Assembly (NCBI GenBank): GCA_020636995.1
Contig: JACJWU010000006.1
Location: 124,001 to 188,000, forward strand
Reading direction: 5' to 3'
DNA: 64,000 bases
From: Actinomycetota bacterium
GTDB taxonomy: Bacteria; Actinomycetota; Actinomycetes; S36-B12; UBA10799
The position numbers were made by a program, and so were the translations under genes. Shown in pieces: positions 25,681 to 33,830 of this stretch (position 1 is the first letter of the stretch; each line of letters begins with the position of its first letter). The notes under the pieces are model-generated. The model did not search any database and was not told the origin of the DNA. It worked only from the letters and a program-made list of their open reading frames with translations.

Positions 25681-26241
25681 CTACTTGCCGATCGCGTCCC
25701 GGAACGCTTCGCGCGCGGCCTTGCGGGCGGCCTTGTAGTCGGCGATGGCGGCCTTGACCGCCTCGTGACGGACCTCGCGGGCCTGCTTCACCTCGGCCTT
25801 GTAGGTGTCGATGGCGGCGGTGCGCTGCTCAGCCGTCGACGCCGGGTCCTGCAACACCGCGAGCAAGGTGTCGCGACTGGCGGCCACCGTCGTGCGGAAG
25901 GTCTTGTTCGCCTCCGCCATCGCCGCGTGGAACGCGTCGCGGGCTGCCTTCAGGGCTGCGCGCAGTTCCTGCTTCGCCTCCTGGAACTTCGCACGATCCT
26001 CCTGACGCATCTCACGGATGTCTGCACGGAACTGCTTGCGGGCCTGTCGCAGGTCAGCGCGGAACTCCTGGCGCGCTTCCTTCAGATCAGCCTTGAATTC
26101 CTTGCGTGCGTCCTGCGCCGCCCAGTTGTGACTGTGTTGTGCCGCCACGGACGGCGGTGGTGCGGCATTGGCCACCGGGGCCATGGCGCCCAGACCGATC
26201 AGTACTCCGGTGACGGCTGCGACAGTTCGTTTTGCCTTCAT
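25681..26241 (-). CDS. Secreted helical protein with seven 11-residue repeats
   Basis: The 186-residue protein starts at ATG 26241 behind GGAGGAACC and has a signal peptide (residues 1-26, cleavage after ANA). Residues 45-121 are seven gap-free 11-residue repeats: ARKEFKADLKE, ARQEFRADLRQ, ARKQFRADIRE, MRQEDRAKFQE, AKQELRAALKA, ARDAFHAAMAE, ANKTFRTTVAA. A further Ala/Lys/Arg helix fills 135-186. Eleven-residue repeats of this kind form long amphipathic helices that lie on membranes or fold on drying, as in LEA group 3 proteins and apolipoproteins. No enzymatic motif is present. Outside or cell-wall location; role unknown. Confidence 0.75.
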   Translation of the reverse strand: MKAKRTVAAVTGVLIGLGAMAPVANAAPPPSVAAQHSHNWAAQDARKEFKADLKEARQEFRADLRQARKQFRADIREMRQEDRAKFQEAKQELRAALKAARDAFHAAMAEANKTFRTTVAASRDTLLAVLQDPASTAEQRTAAIDTYKAEVKQAREVRHEAVKAAIADYKAARKAAREAFRDAIGK

Positions 26242-26257
26242 GGTTCCTCCTCGATCT

Positions 26258-26701
26258 TCAGAACGTCAGGGTTCCCTGACAGGTCTCCCCCGTGGTTCGG
26301 TTCAGTGCGGTCAGGGTGAAAGTGTCCGCCCCAGGCAGGTTCCGGACACGGGCCTTCACCTTCACCACGCCCCGTCCGGTGGCCTTGCGCGAGCGGATGG
26401 CCACCGTGTTCTGGTTCTGTTCCAGGCGCAGCACCCAGCGCGAACGCTTGCGACGCCGTTCGCCCTGGACGCGGCCTTCGACATCGATGCGCAGGAAGCG
26501 TGAGCGGCCGGACAGTGTCCAGGAACTGCCCGAATCACAGGTGCCGGATATCGAGATCCGTTCCGACCCGCCACTGTTCGTCCCCCGCGGCTCCGGCCCG
26601 GGCCGGGCGGCGGCCGGCACCGCTACACCGGCGCTCAGGACGAGCGCTACCGCCGCGACTGTGATTGTCTTTCCCACACCTTGATGTTCGTCCGCCGGCA
26701 T
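26258..26701 (-). CDS. Small secreted basic beta-protein
   Basis: ATG 26701 gives 147 residues; a GTG nine codons in is an alternative. The signal peptide (KTITVAAVALVLSAGVAVPAAA) ends about residue 31. The mature protein starts GPEPRGTNSGGSERISISG and has two cysteines (GTCDSGS and ETCQGTLTF) that can join the first and last strands. Strongly basic middle (GRVQGERRRKRSRWVLRLEQ) and alternating hydrophobic residues suggest a small immunoglobulin-like sandwich. The gene ends 16 bases upstream of the 11-mer repeat gene, so the two secreted proteins are probably one operon. Function unknown. Confidence 0.65.
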   Translation of the reverse strand: MPADEHQGVGKTITVAAVALVLSAGVAVPAAARPGPEPRGTNSGGSERISISGTCDSGSSWTLSGRSRFLRIDVEGRVQGERRRKRSRWVLRLEQNQNTVAIRSRKATGRGVVKVKARVRNLPGADTFTLTALNRTTGETCQGTLTF

Positions 26702-26715
26702 GGTCCATCTCAAGA

Positions 26716-26741
26716 GGACCTTGGTCCTAGGACCTTGGTCC
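26716..26741. promoter_or_regulatory. Tandem GGACCTTGGTCC elements
   Basis: GGACCTTGGTCC occurs at 26716-26727 and 26730-26741, separated by TA, and each is itself a 5-bp inverted repeat around TT. A half copy GGTCC lies at 26703. The block is 15 bases upstream of the start codon at 26701 and also close to the end of hutG. It looks like a double operator for the secreted-protein operon. Confidence 0.5.
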
Positions 26742-26756
26742 AATACGCTGGCCGCC

Positions 26757-27620
26757 TCAACCCCGCAGCAGCACTCCGGTCGCGACCTCCAACACACACA
26801 TGGCGGCCAATCGCACGGTGCGCTGATCGGCGGTGTCGGCCTGGGCGTCGATCTCGGCGAGGTCCATACTCACCACCCGCGGGTCCCTACCCGCCGCGCG
26901 TGCCGCAGCCAGCAGTTCGGCCGCGGAGATCCCCCCTGGCAGCGACGCGGGGCAGGCCGGGGCCACACTGCGGTCGCACACGTCGACGTCGAGGTCCACG
27001 TGTATCCGGCCGGATCCCACCACCTCCAGCGCCTCTTCCATCACGTCGGCCATCGGCCGCTGCTGCAGCGCCGCGCGGGGGATGACCGTGATCCCGTGGT
27101 CACGGGCACGTGCTGCGTAATCCGGCGAGTTGGCGAAGTCCGCGATCCCGATCTGCACGACCCGCCGACCGTCGAGTCCGGCGTCGATGAGGCGCTGCAC
27201 GGGGGAACCGTTGGACCGTCCGTCGCGCAGATCGTGGTGGGCATCCAGCGTGATCAGACCGTCCGCTCGGGAACCGCGTGCCACGGCGAACGTGATGGAG
27301 TTGTCGCCGCCGAGGGCGAGCACCGGGATGTCGGCGTGCGCGGCCACGGTGGCCATGGTCGCCGCCTCACCCTCGTCACTGTCCGGATCAGCGATATCAC
27401 CGAGGTCGGCCACCGCGAGGTCCCGCAGATCCAGGCCTTCGGACTCCACCCAGACCGAGTACCTGGCCAGTGCCGCGCGGATCGCCCCGGGCGTGGTGTG
27501 TGCGTTCGTCGCCGAGATCGAGGTCAGATGGGCGGGCACCCCGAGGACTGCGAAGCGCGGGTCCGCGGATCCGGTCTGCAACCACTGCGAGGCGCGGGGC
27601 CAGCGGGGATCGTCAGCCAT
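26757..27620 (-). CDS. hutG: Formimidoylglutamase (arginase family), hutG-like
   Basis: The 287-residue protein shows the ureohydrolase fold: VLALGGDNSITFAVARG near residue 110, LITLDAHHDLRDG near 135 and IHVDLDVDVCDRSVAP near 215 are the three metal motifs. The usual GGDH histidine is an asparagine here, while DAHHD and DxDxxD are intact. As the last gene of the hut operon it should hydrolyse N-formimidoyl-L-glutamate to glutamate and formamide, the closing step of histidine breakdown. Its ATG overlaps the hutI stop by eight bases. A similar guanidino-acid hydrolase is the alternative, but context argues for HutG. Confidence 0.82.
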   Translation of the reverse strand: MADDPRWPRASQWLQTGSADPRFAVLGVPAHLTSISATNAHTTPGAIRAALARYSVWVESEGLDLRDLAVADLGDIADPDSDEGEAATMATVAAHADIPVLALGGDNSITFAVARGSRADGLITLDAHHDLRDGRSNGSPVQRLIDAGLDGRRVVQIGIADFANSPDYAARARDHGITVIPRAALQQRPMADVMEEALEVVGSGRIHVDLDVDVCDRSVAPACPASLPGGISAAELLAAARAAGRDPRVVSMDLAEIDAQADTADQRTVRLAAMCVLEVATGVLLRG

Positions 27621-28767
27621 CGCGCACCAACCGTCCACCCCGCCACACCTGCCGGATCAGGTCCACGCCCGGGCGGTAGGCCAGATGGATGTATGACGGT
27701 GCGTCGAGGACGACCAGGTCGGCCGGCCCACCCACGAACAGCCGCCCCACGTCGTCGCGCTGCAGCGCCGACGCACCACCAGCAGTCGCCGCCCGCACCG
27801 CTTCGGCCACTGTCATGCGCATCTCCCGTACCGCGAGCGCGATACACAACGGCATCGAGGTGGTGAAGCTGGTCCCTGGGTTGCAGTCGGTGGCCAACGC
27901 CACCGTCACCCCGGCGTCGAGCAACCGCCGCGCATCGGGATACGGCGATCGGGTGCTGAACTCGGCCCCGGGCAGCAGCGTGGCCACCGTGTCGGATCCG
28001 GCCAACAGGTCGACGTCGGCATCGCTGAGGTGGGTGCAGTGGTCCGCGGACGCTGCGCCCATCTCGACGGCCACCGCCACTCCGGGGCCGTGCTGCAACT
28101 GGTTGGCGTGGACGCGCGGCACCAGACCCGCGGACCGGGCGGCGGCCAGTACCGCCCGCGACTCAGCGGCATCGAACGCGCCGCGATCGCAGAACACATC
28201 GGCCCACCGCGCGTGCGGCGCGCACGCGGTGAGCATGGGTCCGGTGACCAGGTCGACGTAGTCGGCGCGATCGATCCCGGAAGGCACGACGTGCGCTCCG
28301 AGGAACGTCGTCTCGTCGGTGAAATCCGAGGCGATCCGCAGGCTGCGCGCCTCGTCGTCCACGGTCAGGCCGTAGCCGGACTTGATCTCGAACGTGGTGC
28401 TGCCGGATCGCACCAGTTCCGCGACCAGCCGGGCCACGTTGGCGCGCAAGACCTCGTCGGAGGCCGCCCGGGTCGCCGTCACCGTCGTCGCGATCCCGCC
28501 GGCGGTGTACTGCTGCCCGGCCATGCGCGCCGCGAACTCGGCCGACCGGTCCCCGGCGAACACCAGGTGTGCGTGGGAGTCGACGAAGCCGGGCAGGACA
28601 CAGGCGCCCCCGCAATCCCAGCGCTCATCCGCGGCAGGTACGTCGACGGCGCTGCCCAGCCACACGATGCGGCCGTCGTCGATCACCAACGCCGCATCGC
28701 GGCGCAGGCCCAACACGTGGTCGTCGTTCGTGACCAGTTCTCCGATGTTGTCGAGCAGGACCGCGAT
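27613..28767 (-). CDS. hutI: Imidazolonepropionase
   Basis: About 384 residues of the amidohydrolase superfamily: CVLPGFVDSHAHLVFAGDR near residue 65 with the HxH metal ligands, FLGAHVVPSGIDRADYVD near 165, VHANQLQHGPGVAVAVE near 225 and ALATDCNPGTSFTTSMPL with the catalytic aspartate near 300. It opens the ring of 4-imidazolone-5-propionate to give formimidoylglutamate. AGGAGG at 28774-28779 points to the ATC at 28767 six bases on; no ATG, GTG or TTG lies nearby in frame, the nearest being inside hutU. So the start is unusual or a base is wrong here. The frame begins two bases after the hutU stop. Confidence 0.9.
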   Translation of the reverse strand: MAVLLDNIGELVTNDDHVLGLRRDAALVIDDGRIVWLGSAVDVPAADERWDCGGACVLPGFVDSHAHLVFAGDRSAEFAARMAGQQYTAGGIATTVTATRAASDEVLRANVARLVAELVRSGSTTFEIKSGYGLTVDDEARSLRIASDFTDETTFLGAHVVPSGIDRADYVDLVTGPMLTACAPHARWADVFCDRGAFDAAESRAVLAAARSAGLVPRVHANQLQHGPGVAVAVEMGAASADHCTHLSDADVDLLAGSDTVATLLPGAEFSTRSPYPDARRLLDAGVTVALATDCNPGTSFTTSMPLCIALAVREMRMTVAEAVRAATAGGASALQRDDVGRLFVGGPADLVVLDAPSYIHLAYRPGVDLIRQVWRGGRLVRDG

Positions 28768-28768
28768 G

Positions 28769-30436
28769 TCACACCTCCTGCATCGGGATGCGGACGCCGC
28801 GCTCGGCAGCCACTTCAACGGCGAGGTCGTAGCCGGCGTCGACATGGCGGATCACGCCCATGCCGGGATCGTTGGTCAGCACCCGCTCGAGTTTCTGCGC
28901 CGCGAGTTCGGTCCCGTCGGCCACGCTCACCTGTCCGGCGTGGATGGACCGGCCCATGCCCACCCCGCCGCCGTGGTGGATCGACACCCACGAGGCGCCG
29001 GAAGCCGTGTTGACCAAAGCGTTCAACAGCGGCCAGTCGGCGATCGCATCCGACCCGTCGAGCATCGCTTCGGTCTCCCGGTAGGGCGAGGCCACCGATC
29101 CGCAGTCGAGGTGGTCGCGGCCGATGACGATGGGGGCCGAGACCTCACCCGAGGCGACGAGGTCGTTGAAGGCCAGACCGGCCTTGTCCCGCTCGCCGTA
29201 GCCCAACCAGCAGATCCGCGCGGGCAGCCCCTGGAAGGCGATCCGGTCGTGTGCGGCGCGCATCCAGCGGGCCAGCGGTTCGTTGTCCGGGAACAAATCG
29301 AGCACCGCGCGGTCGGTCGCTGCGATGTCCTTCGGATCACCGGACAGGGCCACCCAGCGGAACGGACCCTTACCCTCGCAGAACAGCGGCCGGATGTAGG
29401 CCGGGACGAAGCCGGGGAAGTCGAAGGCGCGCTCGTAGCCACCGAGCAGCGCCTCGCCACGGATCGAGTTGCCATAGTCGAAGACCTCGGCACCGGCATC
29501 CTGGAACCCGACCATCGCCTCCACGTGGCGGGCCATCGACTCGCGGGCTCGCAACGTGAAGTCCTCAGGATCGGCCTGTGCGACGTCGTGCCATTCCTCC
29601 ACGCTCACCCCGCTGGGACAGTAGGCCAACGGGTCGTGTGCCGAGGTCTGGTCGGTCACGATGTCGACGGGCACCCCGCGCCGCAGCAGTTCGGGCAGGA
29701 CGTCGGCGCAGTTGCCCACGACCCCGATGCTGAAGGCACGGCGCCCCTCCTTGGCGACCAGCACCTTCTCGAGCGCCGATTCAAGATCGCCGGTCCACTC
29801 GTCGAGGTAGCGGTGTTCGACGCGGCGAGCCAACCGGCTGGCGTCCACGTCGATGATCAGACAGGCGCCCTCGTTGAGGGTCACCGCCAGCGGCTGGGCG
29901 CCGCCCATGCCCCCGCAGCCACCGGTGACCGTCAGGGTTCCGGCCAGCGTTCCACCGAATCTCTTCGCGGCCACCGCGGCGAAGGTCTCATACGTTCCCT
30001 GCACGATGCCCTGGGTGCCGATGTAGATCCACGAGCCGGCCGTCATCTGCCCGTACATCGTCAGACCCAGGGCCTCCAGCCGGCGGAACTCCGGCCAGGT
30101 GGCCCAGTCGCCGACAAGGTTCGAGTTGGCCAGTAGCACGCGTGGTGCCCACTCGTGGGTTCGGAAGACCCCGACCGGGCGCCCGGACTGCACGAGCATC
30201 GTCTCGTCGTCACGTAGCGTCTCAAGGGTGCGGATCAGCGCATGGAAACTCGGCCAGTCCCTGGCCGCGCGGCCGGTTCCGCCGTAGACGACCAGTTGAT
30301 CGGGGTGCTCGGCGTTCTCCGGGTCGAGGTTGTTCGACAGCATCCGGATCGCAGCCTCCTGCGGCCAGCCGACCGCTGTCCGCGTCGTGCCACGAGGCGC
30401 CCGCACCGCAACCGGCTGTCCCAGGTCGTGTGTCAT
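28769..30436 (-). CDS. hutU: Urocanate hydratase
   Basis: At 555 residues the protein has the family's full length. Typical blocks are LDPENAEHPDQLVVYGGTGRAARDW near the start, GQMTAGSWIYIGTQGIVQGT near 130, the NAD-binding stretch VTGGCGGMGGAQPLAVTLN near 175, SAHDPLAYCPSG and ARICWLGYGERDKAGL with the conserved cysteine, and ASGASWVSIHHGGGVGMG near 495. It turns urocanate into imidazolonepropionate in the cytoplasm with tightly bound NAD+. ATG 30436 follows AAGGAGC. It starts 10 bases after hutH ends. Confidence 0.96.
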   Translation of the reverse strand: MTHDLGQPVAVRAPRGTTRTAVGWPQEAAIRMLSNNLDPENAEHPDQLVVYGGTGRAARDWPSFHALIRTLETLRDDETMLVQSGRPVGVFRTHEWAPRVLLANSNLVGDWATWPEFRRLEALGLTMYGQMTAGSWIYIGTQGIVQGTYETFAAVAAKRFGGTLAGTLTVTGGCGGMGGAQPLAVTLNEGACLIIDVDASRLARRVEHRYLDEWTGDLESALEKVLVAKEGRRAFSIGVVGNCADVLPELLRRGVPVDIVTDQTSAHDPLAYCPSGVSVEEWHDVAQADPEDFTLRARESMARHVEAMVGFQDAGAEVFDYGNSIRGEALLGGYERAFDFPGFVPAYIRPLFCEGKGPFRWVALSGDPKDIAATDRAVLDLFPDNEPLARWMRAAHDRIAFQGLPARICWLGYGERDKAGLAFNDLVASGEVSAPIVIGRDHLDCGSVASPYRETEAMLDGSDAIADWPLLNALVNTASGASWVSIHHGGGVGMGRSIHAGQVSVADGTELAAQKLERVLTNDPGMGVIRHVDAGYDLAVEVAAERGVRIPMQEV

Positions 30437-30446
30437 CTCATGCTCC

Positions 30447-31982
30447 TTACCGGTCCAACGGTCCGATGGCTTCTTCCACAGCGGTCAGGATGTCGCCGCT
30501 GGCGATCTTCTGCTCGGCGGCCGCGATGTCCTCGGCGACCACCACGTCGGGTCCTGGGCCTGCGACCACCTCTCGCAGGGCGGCCAGCGCCGCGCCGGTA
30601 CCCGGTGCGGGTCGCAGTGGGGCACGCAGGTCCAGCGCCCGGGCAGCGGTGATCAGTTCGATGGCGAGCACCCGGCGCAGACCGTCGACGGCCGCCCGCA
30701 GTTTGAGACCCGCGTGCCAGCCCATGGAGACGTGGTCCTCCTGCATGGCCGAACTCGGGATCGAGTCGACACTGGCCGGCGCCGCCAATCGTTTGAGTTC
30801 CGACACGATCCCGGCGGCGGTGTACTGGGCGATCATGTACCCGGAATCGACCCCGACCTCGTCGGCCAGGAACGGGGGCAGGCCGTGACTGCGGTTCGCA
30901 TCCAGGCAACGGTCGGTGCGCCGTTCACTGATGCTTGCCACATCAGCGGCCGGGATCGCCAGGAAGTCCAGCACGTACGCGACCGGTGCCCCGTGGAAGT
31001 TGCCGTTGGACTCCACCCGGCCATCCTCGGTGACCACCGGGTTGTCGATCACCGAGACGAGTTCCCGACCAGCAACCTGTTCGGCGTGGTCGACAGTGTC
31101 CCGCGCGGCGCCGTGGACCTGCGGACTGCACCGCAGGGAGTACGCGTCCTGCACGATGTGGGTCATGTCGTGACGGTGACTGTCCATGACGGGCGAACCC
31201 GCCAGGAGTCGGCGCAGGTTGACCGCCGATCGTGCCTGACCCGGGTGCGGTCGAAGCGCCTGCAGATCGGCCGCGAACACCCGGTCGGTCCCGAGCAGCG
31301 CCTCCACGGTCATGGCGGCTGTGACATCAGCAAGGTCCAGCAGCCTCCGTAGATCGGTGATCGCCAGGCACAACATGCCCAACATCCCGTCGGTGCCGTT
31401 GATCAGCGCGAGCCCCTCTTTGGAAGCGAGCGTGAGCGGTTGGATCCCGGCCGCCTGCAGCGCCGGCGCGGCGGGCATCGCAGTGCCGTCGGCGTCACAG
31501 ACCTCGCCCTCCCCCTGCAGTGCGAGCGCCACGTGGGCCAGCGGCGCCAGATCCCCGCTACAGCCCAGCGACCCGTACTGTCCGACGATCGGGGCGATGC
31601 CGGCGTTGAGCATGGCGGCCAGCGTCTCGACGACGACCGGCCGAACGCCCGTGTGACCGGTGGCGAGGGTGCGCAGCCGCAGCAGCATCAGGGCGCGCAC
31701 GACCTCGCGGTCCACCGGCTCACCGGAGGTCGCCGCGTGGCTGCGGATCAGACTTCGCTGCAGTTGGGCGCGGCGTTCCGGTGCGATGGACACCGTGGCC
31801 AGCGCGCCGAACCCGGTGGAAATCCCGTAGGCGGGCTTCGACCCGGCCGCGAGGTCGTCGACCACAGCGCGCATCGCGGCGACGCGCTCGAGCACGGACT
31901 GCGTCACCGTAACTTGCGCTCCGTCGCGAGCCACCGAGACGACTTCCGGGATCCCGACTGCGGCCAGGTCGACGTCAGACAT
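30447..31982 (-). CDS. hutH: Histidine ammonia-lyase
   Basis: The 511-residue protein is the first gene of the hut operon. The MIO cofactor region reads GQYGSLGCSGDLAPLAH near residue 145; a cysteine stands where the common ASG triad has alanine, a variant I recall from actinobacterial HutH. Other blocks are YGISTGFGALA near 50, INGTDGMLGMLC near 200, QDAYSLRCSPQVHGAARDT near 280 and FHGAPVAYVLD near 335. It removes ammonia from L-histidine to give urocanate. No ribosome site precedes ATG 31982, so the mRNA may be leaderless; a palindrome lies just upstream. Confidence 0.95.
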   Translation of the reverse strand: MSDVDLAAVGIPEVVSVARDGAQVTVTQSVLERVAAMRAVVDDLAAGSKPAYGISTGFGALATVSIAPERRAQLQRSLIRSHAATSGEPVDREVVRALMLLRLRTLATGHTGVRPVVVETLAAMLNAGIAPIVGQYGSLGCSGDLAPLAHVALALQGEGEVCDADGTAMPAAPALQAAGIQPLTLASKEGLALINGTDGMLGMLCLAITDLRRLLDLADVTAAMTVEALLGTDRVFAADLQALRPHPGQARSAVNLRRLLAGSPVMDSHRHDMTHIVQDAYSLRCSPQVHGAARDTVDHAEQVAGRELVSVIDNPVVTEDGRVESNGNFHGAPVAYVLDFLAIPAADVASISERRTDRCLDANRSHGLPPFLADEVGVDSGYMIAQYTAAGIVSELKRLAAPASVDSIPSSAMQEDHVSMGWHAGLKLRAAVDGLRRVLAIELITAARALDLRAPLRPAPGTGAALAALREVVAGPGPDVVVAEDIAAAEQKIASGDILTAVEEAIGPLDR

Positions 31983-31987
31983 AGGTG

Positions 31988-32003
31988 TATTGGATCACCA
32001 ATA
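31988..32003. promoter_or_regulatory. Palindrome upstream of the hut operon
   Basis: TATTGG-ATCA-CCAATA is a 6+6 inverted repeat that ends five bases before the hutH start codon. That is the place for an operator of a hut repressor or for an A/T-rich promoter core in this GC-rich DNA. No hut regulator gene is in the window. Confidence 0.5.
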
Positions 32004-32122
32004 GGACCGTCGTGGCCTCCTGCGCCGGTGTGACGCTGCAGAAGGCCCCGGACGGACGCCGGCACGCATATGTGCGGGGGTCCGACCGAGGCCTCCTGAT
32101 GATCTCGCTGGGCGGTGCGCGA

Positions 32123-32845
32123 CTAGCCCTTCCGGCGCGCACCCACGAACAGTAGGTAACCGATCATCCAGAACTCACCGATCGTGGCCGCCGCGGTGAG
32201 TACGCCCGCTACCGCAGCCGGGGCATCTGGCATCAGTGAGGTGATGTAGGTGCTGAGCACATAGCCGACCCCACCGATCATCAATGCCCAGCCGAGCGGG
32301 GCGGGCATGGTCTTGGAGGTGACGACCACGTATCCCATGGGGATGAGCCAGAGGCCGAAGAACAGACCACCGAGTCCCCACGCCCACTCGTTGAGCGAGT
32401 ACAGCAGCTGTACAGTCGCGGCCTGGTCGCCACCCGGCGCGAGGCTGACGTCCCCGGCCACGGCCAGCGCGGTCGCGGAGAAGGCCGTGGCCACCAGGAT
32501 CGCCGTGGCGTTGACCAGCCCGAATGCGGCGATGGACCCCGCAGCGACGCTGTTCTCGCGACGGAAGAGCTTGTAGAACCACACAGCGACGAGGGCCTGG
32601 AAGGCCACGATGCTGATGTCTGCAGCGATCCCGAGCCGCGCGAGCGGTGCCTGTTCGACCAGGTTGGCCAGCGTGGCGCCCGGGTCATCGGCCACGTACA
32701 AGGTGCCCCGCACAAGCAATGTCCCCACCACGCCAGCCACAGCGAGTCCGAGGTAGAACACGCCTGTCCAGCGGGCGGTCGCCATCTGTCCCACTGGCGC
32801 TTCCGCGGTGACGACGCTGATGCTGCGCTCCTGAGTTGTTGTCAT
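32123..32845 (-). CDS. DUF4386 family membrane protein
   Basis: ATG 32845 follows GAAGGAGAGC, giving 240 residues. Six or so membrane helices are visible: ARWTGVFYLGLAVAGVVGTLLV, LGIAADISIVAFQALVAVWFY, IAAFGLVNATAILVATAFSA, the NEWAWGLGGLFFGLWLIPMGY block typical of DUF4386, LGWALMIGGVGYVLSTYI and ATIGEFWMIGYLLFVGARRKG. The family has no known reaction. It is divergent from a TetR gene with two operators between them, so it is almost certainly that repressor's target. Confidence 0.8.
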   Translation of the reverse strand: MTTTQERSISVVTAEAPVGQMATARWTGVFYLGLAVAGVVGTLLVRGTLYVADDPGATLANLVEQAPLARLGIAADISIVAFQALVAVWFYKLFRRENSVAAGSIAAFGLVNATAILVATAFSATALAVAGDVSLAPGGDQAATVQLLYSLNEWAWGLGGLFFGLWLIPMGYVVVTSKTMPAPLGWALMIGGVGYVLSTYITSLMPDAPAAVAGVLTAAATIGEFWMIGYLLFVGARRKG

Positions 32846-32864
32846 GATGCTCTCCTTCGTCGTG

Positions 32865-32909
32865 TCGTACTTAGTACGACCACTCTTAACGTACTCGTAC
32901 TTAGTACGA
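32865..32909. promoter_or_regulatory. Two identical TetR operators, 30 bp apart
   Basis: TCGTACTTAGTACGA occurs at 32865-32879 and again at 32895-32909. Each is a 6+6 inverted repeat around TTA. The start-to-start distance of 30 bp puts both on about the same face of the helix. They fill the gap between the divergent DUF4386 and TetR genes, so the TetR protein probably represses both by binding the pair. Confidence 0.8.
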
Positions 32910-32942
32910 TGAGTCAAGAGATCAGGAGAAAGAGACGGCGAG

Positions 32943-33638
32943 ATGGACACACATGCACCCGCGGGCCCGACCGAAGGGGCGGCCGCCCGCACCCCGCTGA
33001 CCCGGGATCGCGTGATGCAGGGCGCGTTGGATCTGGCGGACACGATCGGGGTCGAGACGTTCACGATGCGCCGCCTGGCCACCGCACTCGACGTGAAGCC
33101 GATGACGATCTACCACTACGTCGCCGGCAAGGAGCAGATCATCGACGGCATCGTCGATCTGGTGTTCGCCCAGATCAGGCTCCCCCCGGAGGATGTGCCC
33201 TGGATCGAGGCCTTGCGCATCCGCTGCCATTCGGCCCGCGAGGTCCTCGCGCGCCACCCGTGGGCCACGGCCCTGATGGAGACCCGGTCATCCCCGGGAC
33301 CGGCGAACCTGGAACACCACGATGCGATGCTCGGCTGCCTGCGCCGCGGCGGACTGACCATCGAGCAGACAGTGCACGCCTACGGAATCATCGACAGCTA
33401 CCTGTTCGGATTCGCCCTGCAGGAAGGCGCCGCGCTCGAGGACCGGGCCGAACTCGGTGCCGCTGCGGACCGCATCGCCGCCCGAGCCCCCATGGCGGAC
33501 TACCCGAATCTGGATGAGGTCATGGGGCACGTCGTCCAGCACGGCTACAGCCTGGCGTCGGCGTTCGACTTCGGACTCGACCTCATCCTCGAGGGCATCG
33601 AACGGATGGCCCCCGGCGAGCGGACGGGGTCGACCTGA
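32943..33638 (+). CDS. TetR family repressor
   Basis: The 231-residue protein has an N-terminal TetR helix-turn-helix: LTRDRVMQGALDLADTIGVETFTMRRLATALDVKPMTIYHYVAGKEQ at residues 20-66. The C-terminal ligand domain resembles the TetR_C_1 (tetracycline-repressor-like) group, with RCHSAREVLARHPWATALMET and GYSLASAFDFGLDLILEGIER. A GAGAAAGAG site precedes ATG 32943. It likely controls itself and the divergent DUF4386 gene. Inducer unknown. Confidence 0.88.
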   Translation: MDTHAPAGPTEGAAARTPLTRDRVMQGALDLADTIGVETFTMRRLATALDVKPMTIYHYVAGKEQIIDGIVDLVFAQIRLPPEDVPWIEALRIRCHSAREVLARHPWATALMETRSSPGPANLEHHDAMLGCLRRGGLTIEQTVHAYGIIDSYLFGFALQEGAALEDRAELGAAADRIAARAPMADYPNLDEVMGHVVQHGYSLASAFDFGLDLILEGIERMAPGERTGST

Positions 33639-33830
33639 GGCACCGCATCCCACTCCGGATCGGTCTGCGCGCCACCGGACCGGCGATCGTTGTCGAGGGT
33701 GGCGCACCCACCTCCGGGTGGTCACCGGAGACCCGCCGGTGAACCGAGGTCCTGGCGGCTCGGAACCAACGATCCGGCTCGTCGCCCCTTGAGTCAGGCG
33801 CCTTTCGATCGCCGGTCGCACGGTTCGGGA

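Noticed and set aside
28768..28845. hutI starting at the ATG inside hutU
   Set aside because: The 26 added residues are not like HutI and the ribosome site lies after that ATG.
26700..30136. Long plus-strand frames opposite the hut operon (up to 584 codons)
   Set aside because: They mirror hutG, hutI and hutU, have unlikely arginine/histidine-rich composition and no domain; high GC makes antisense frames long.
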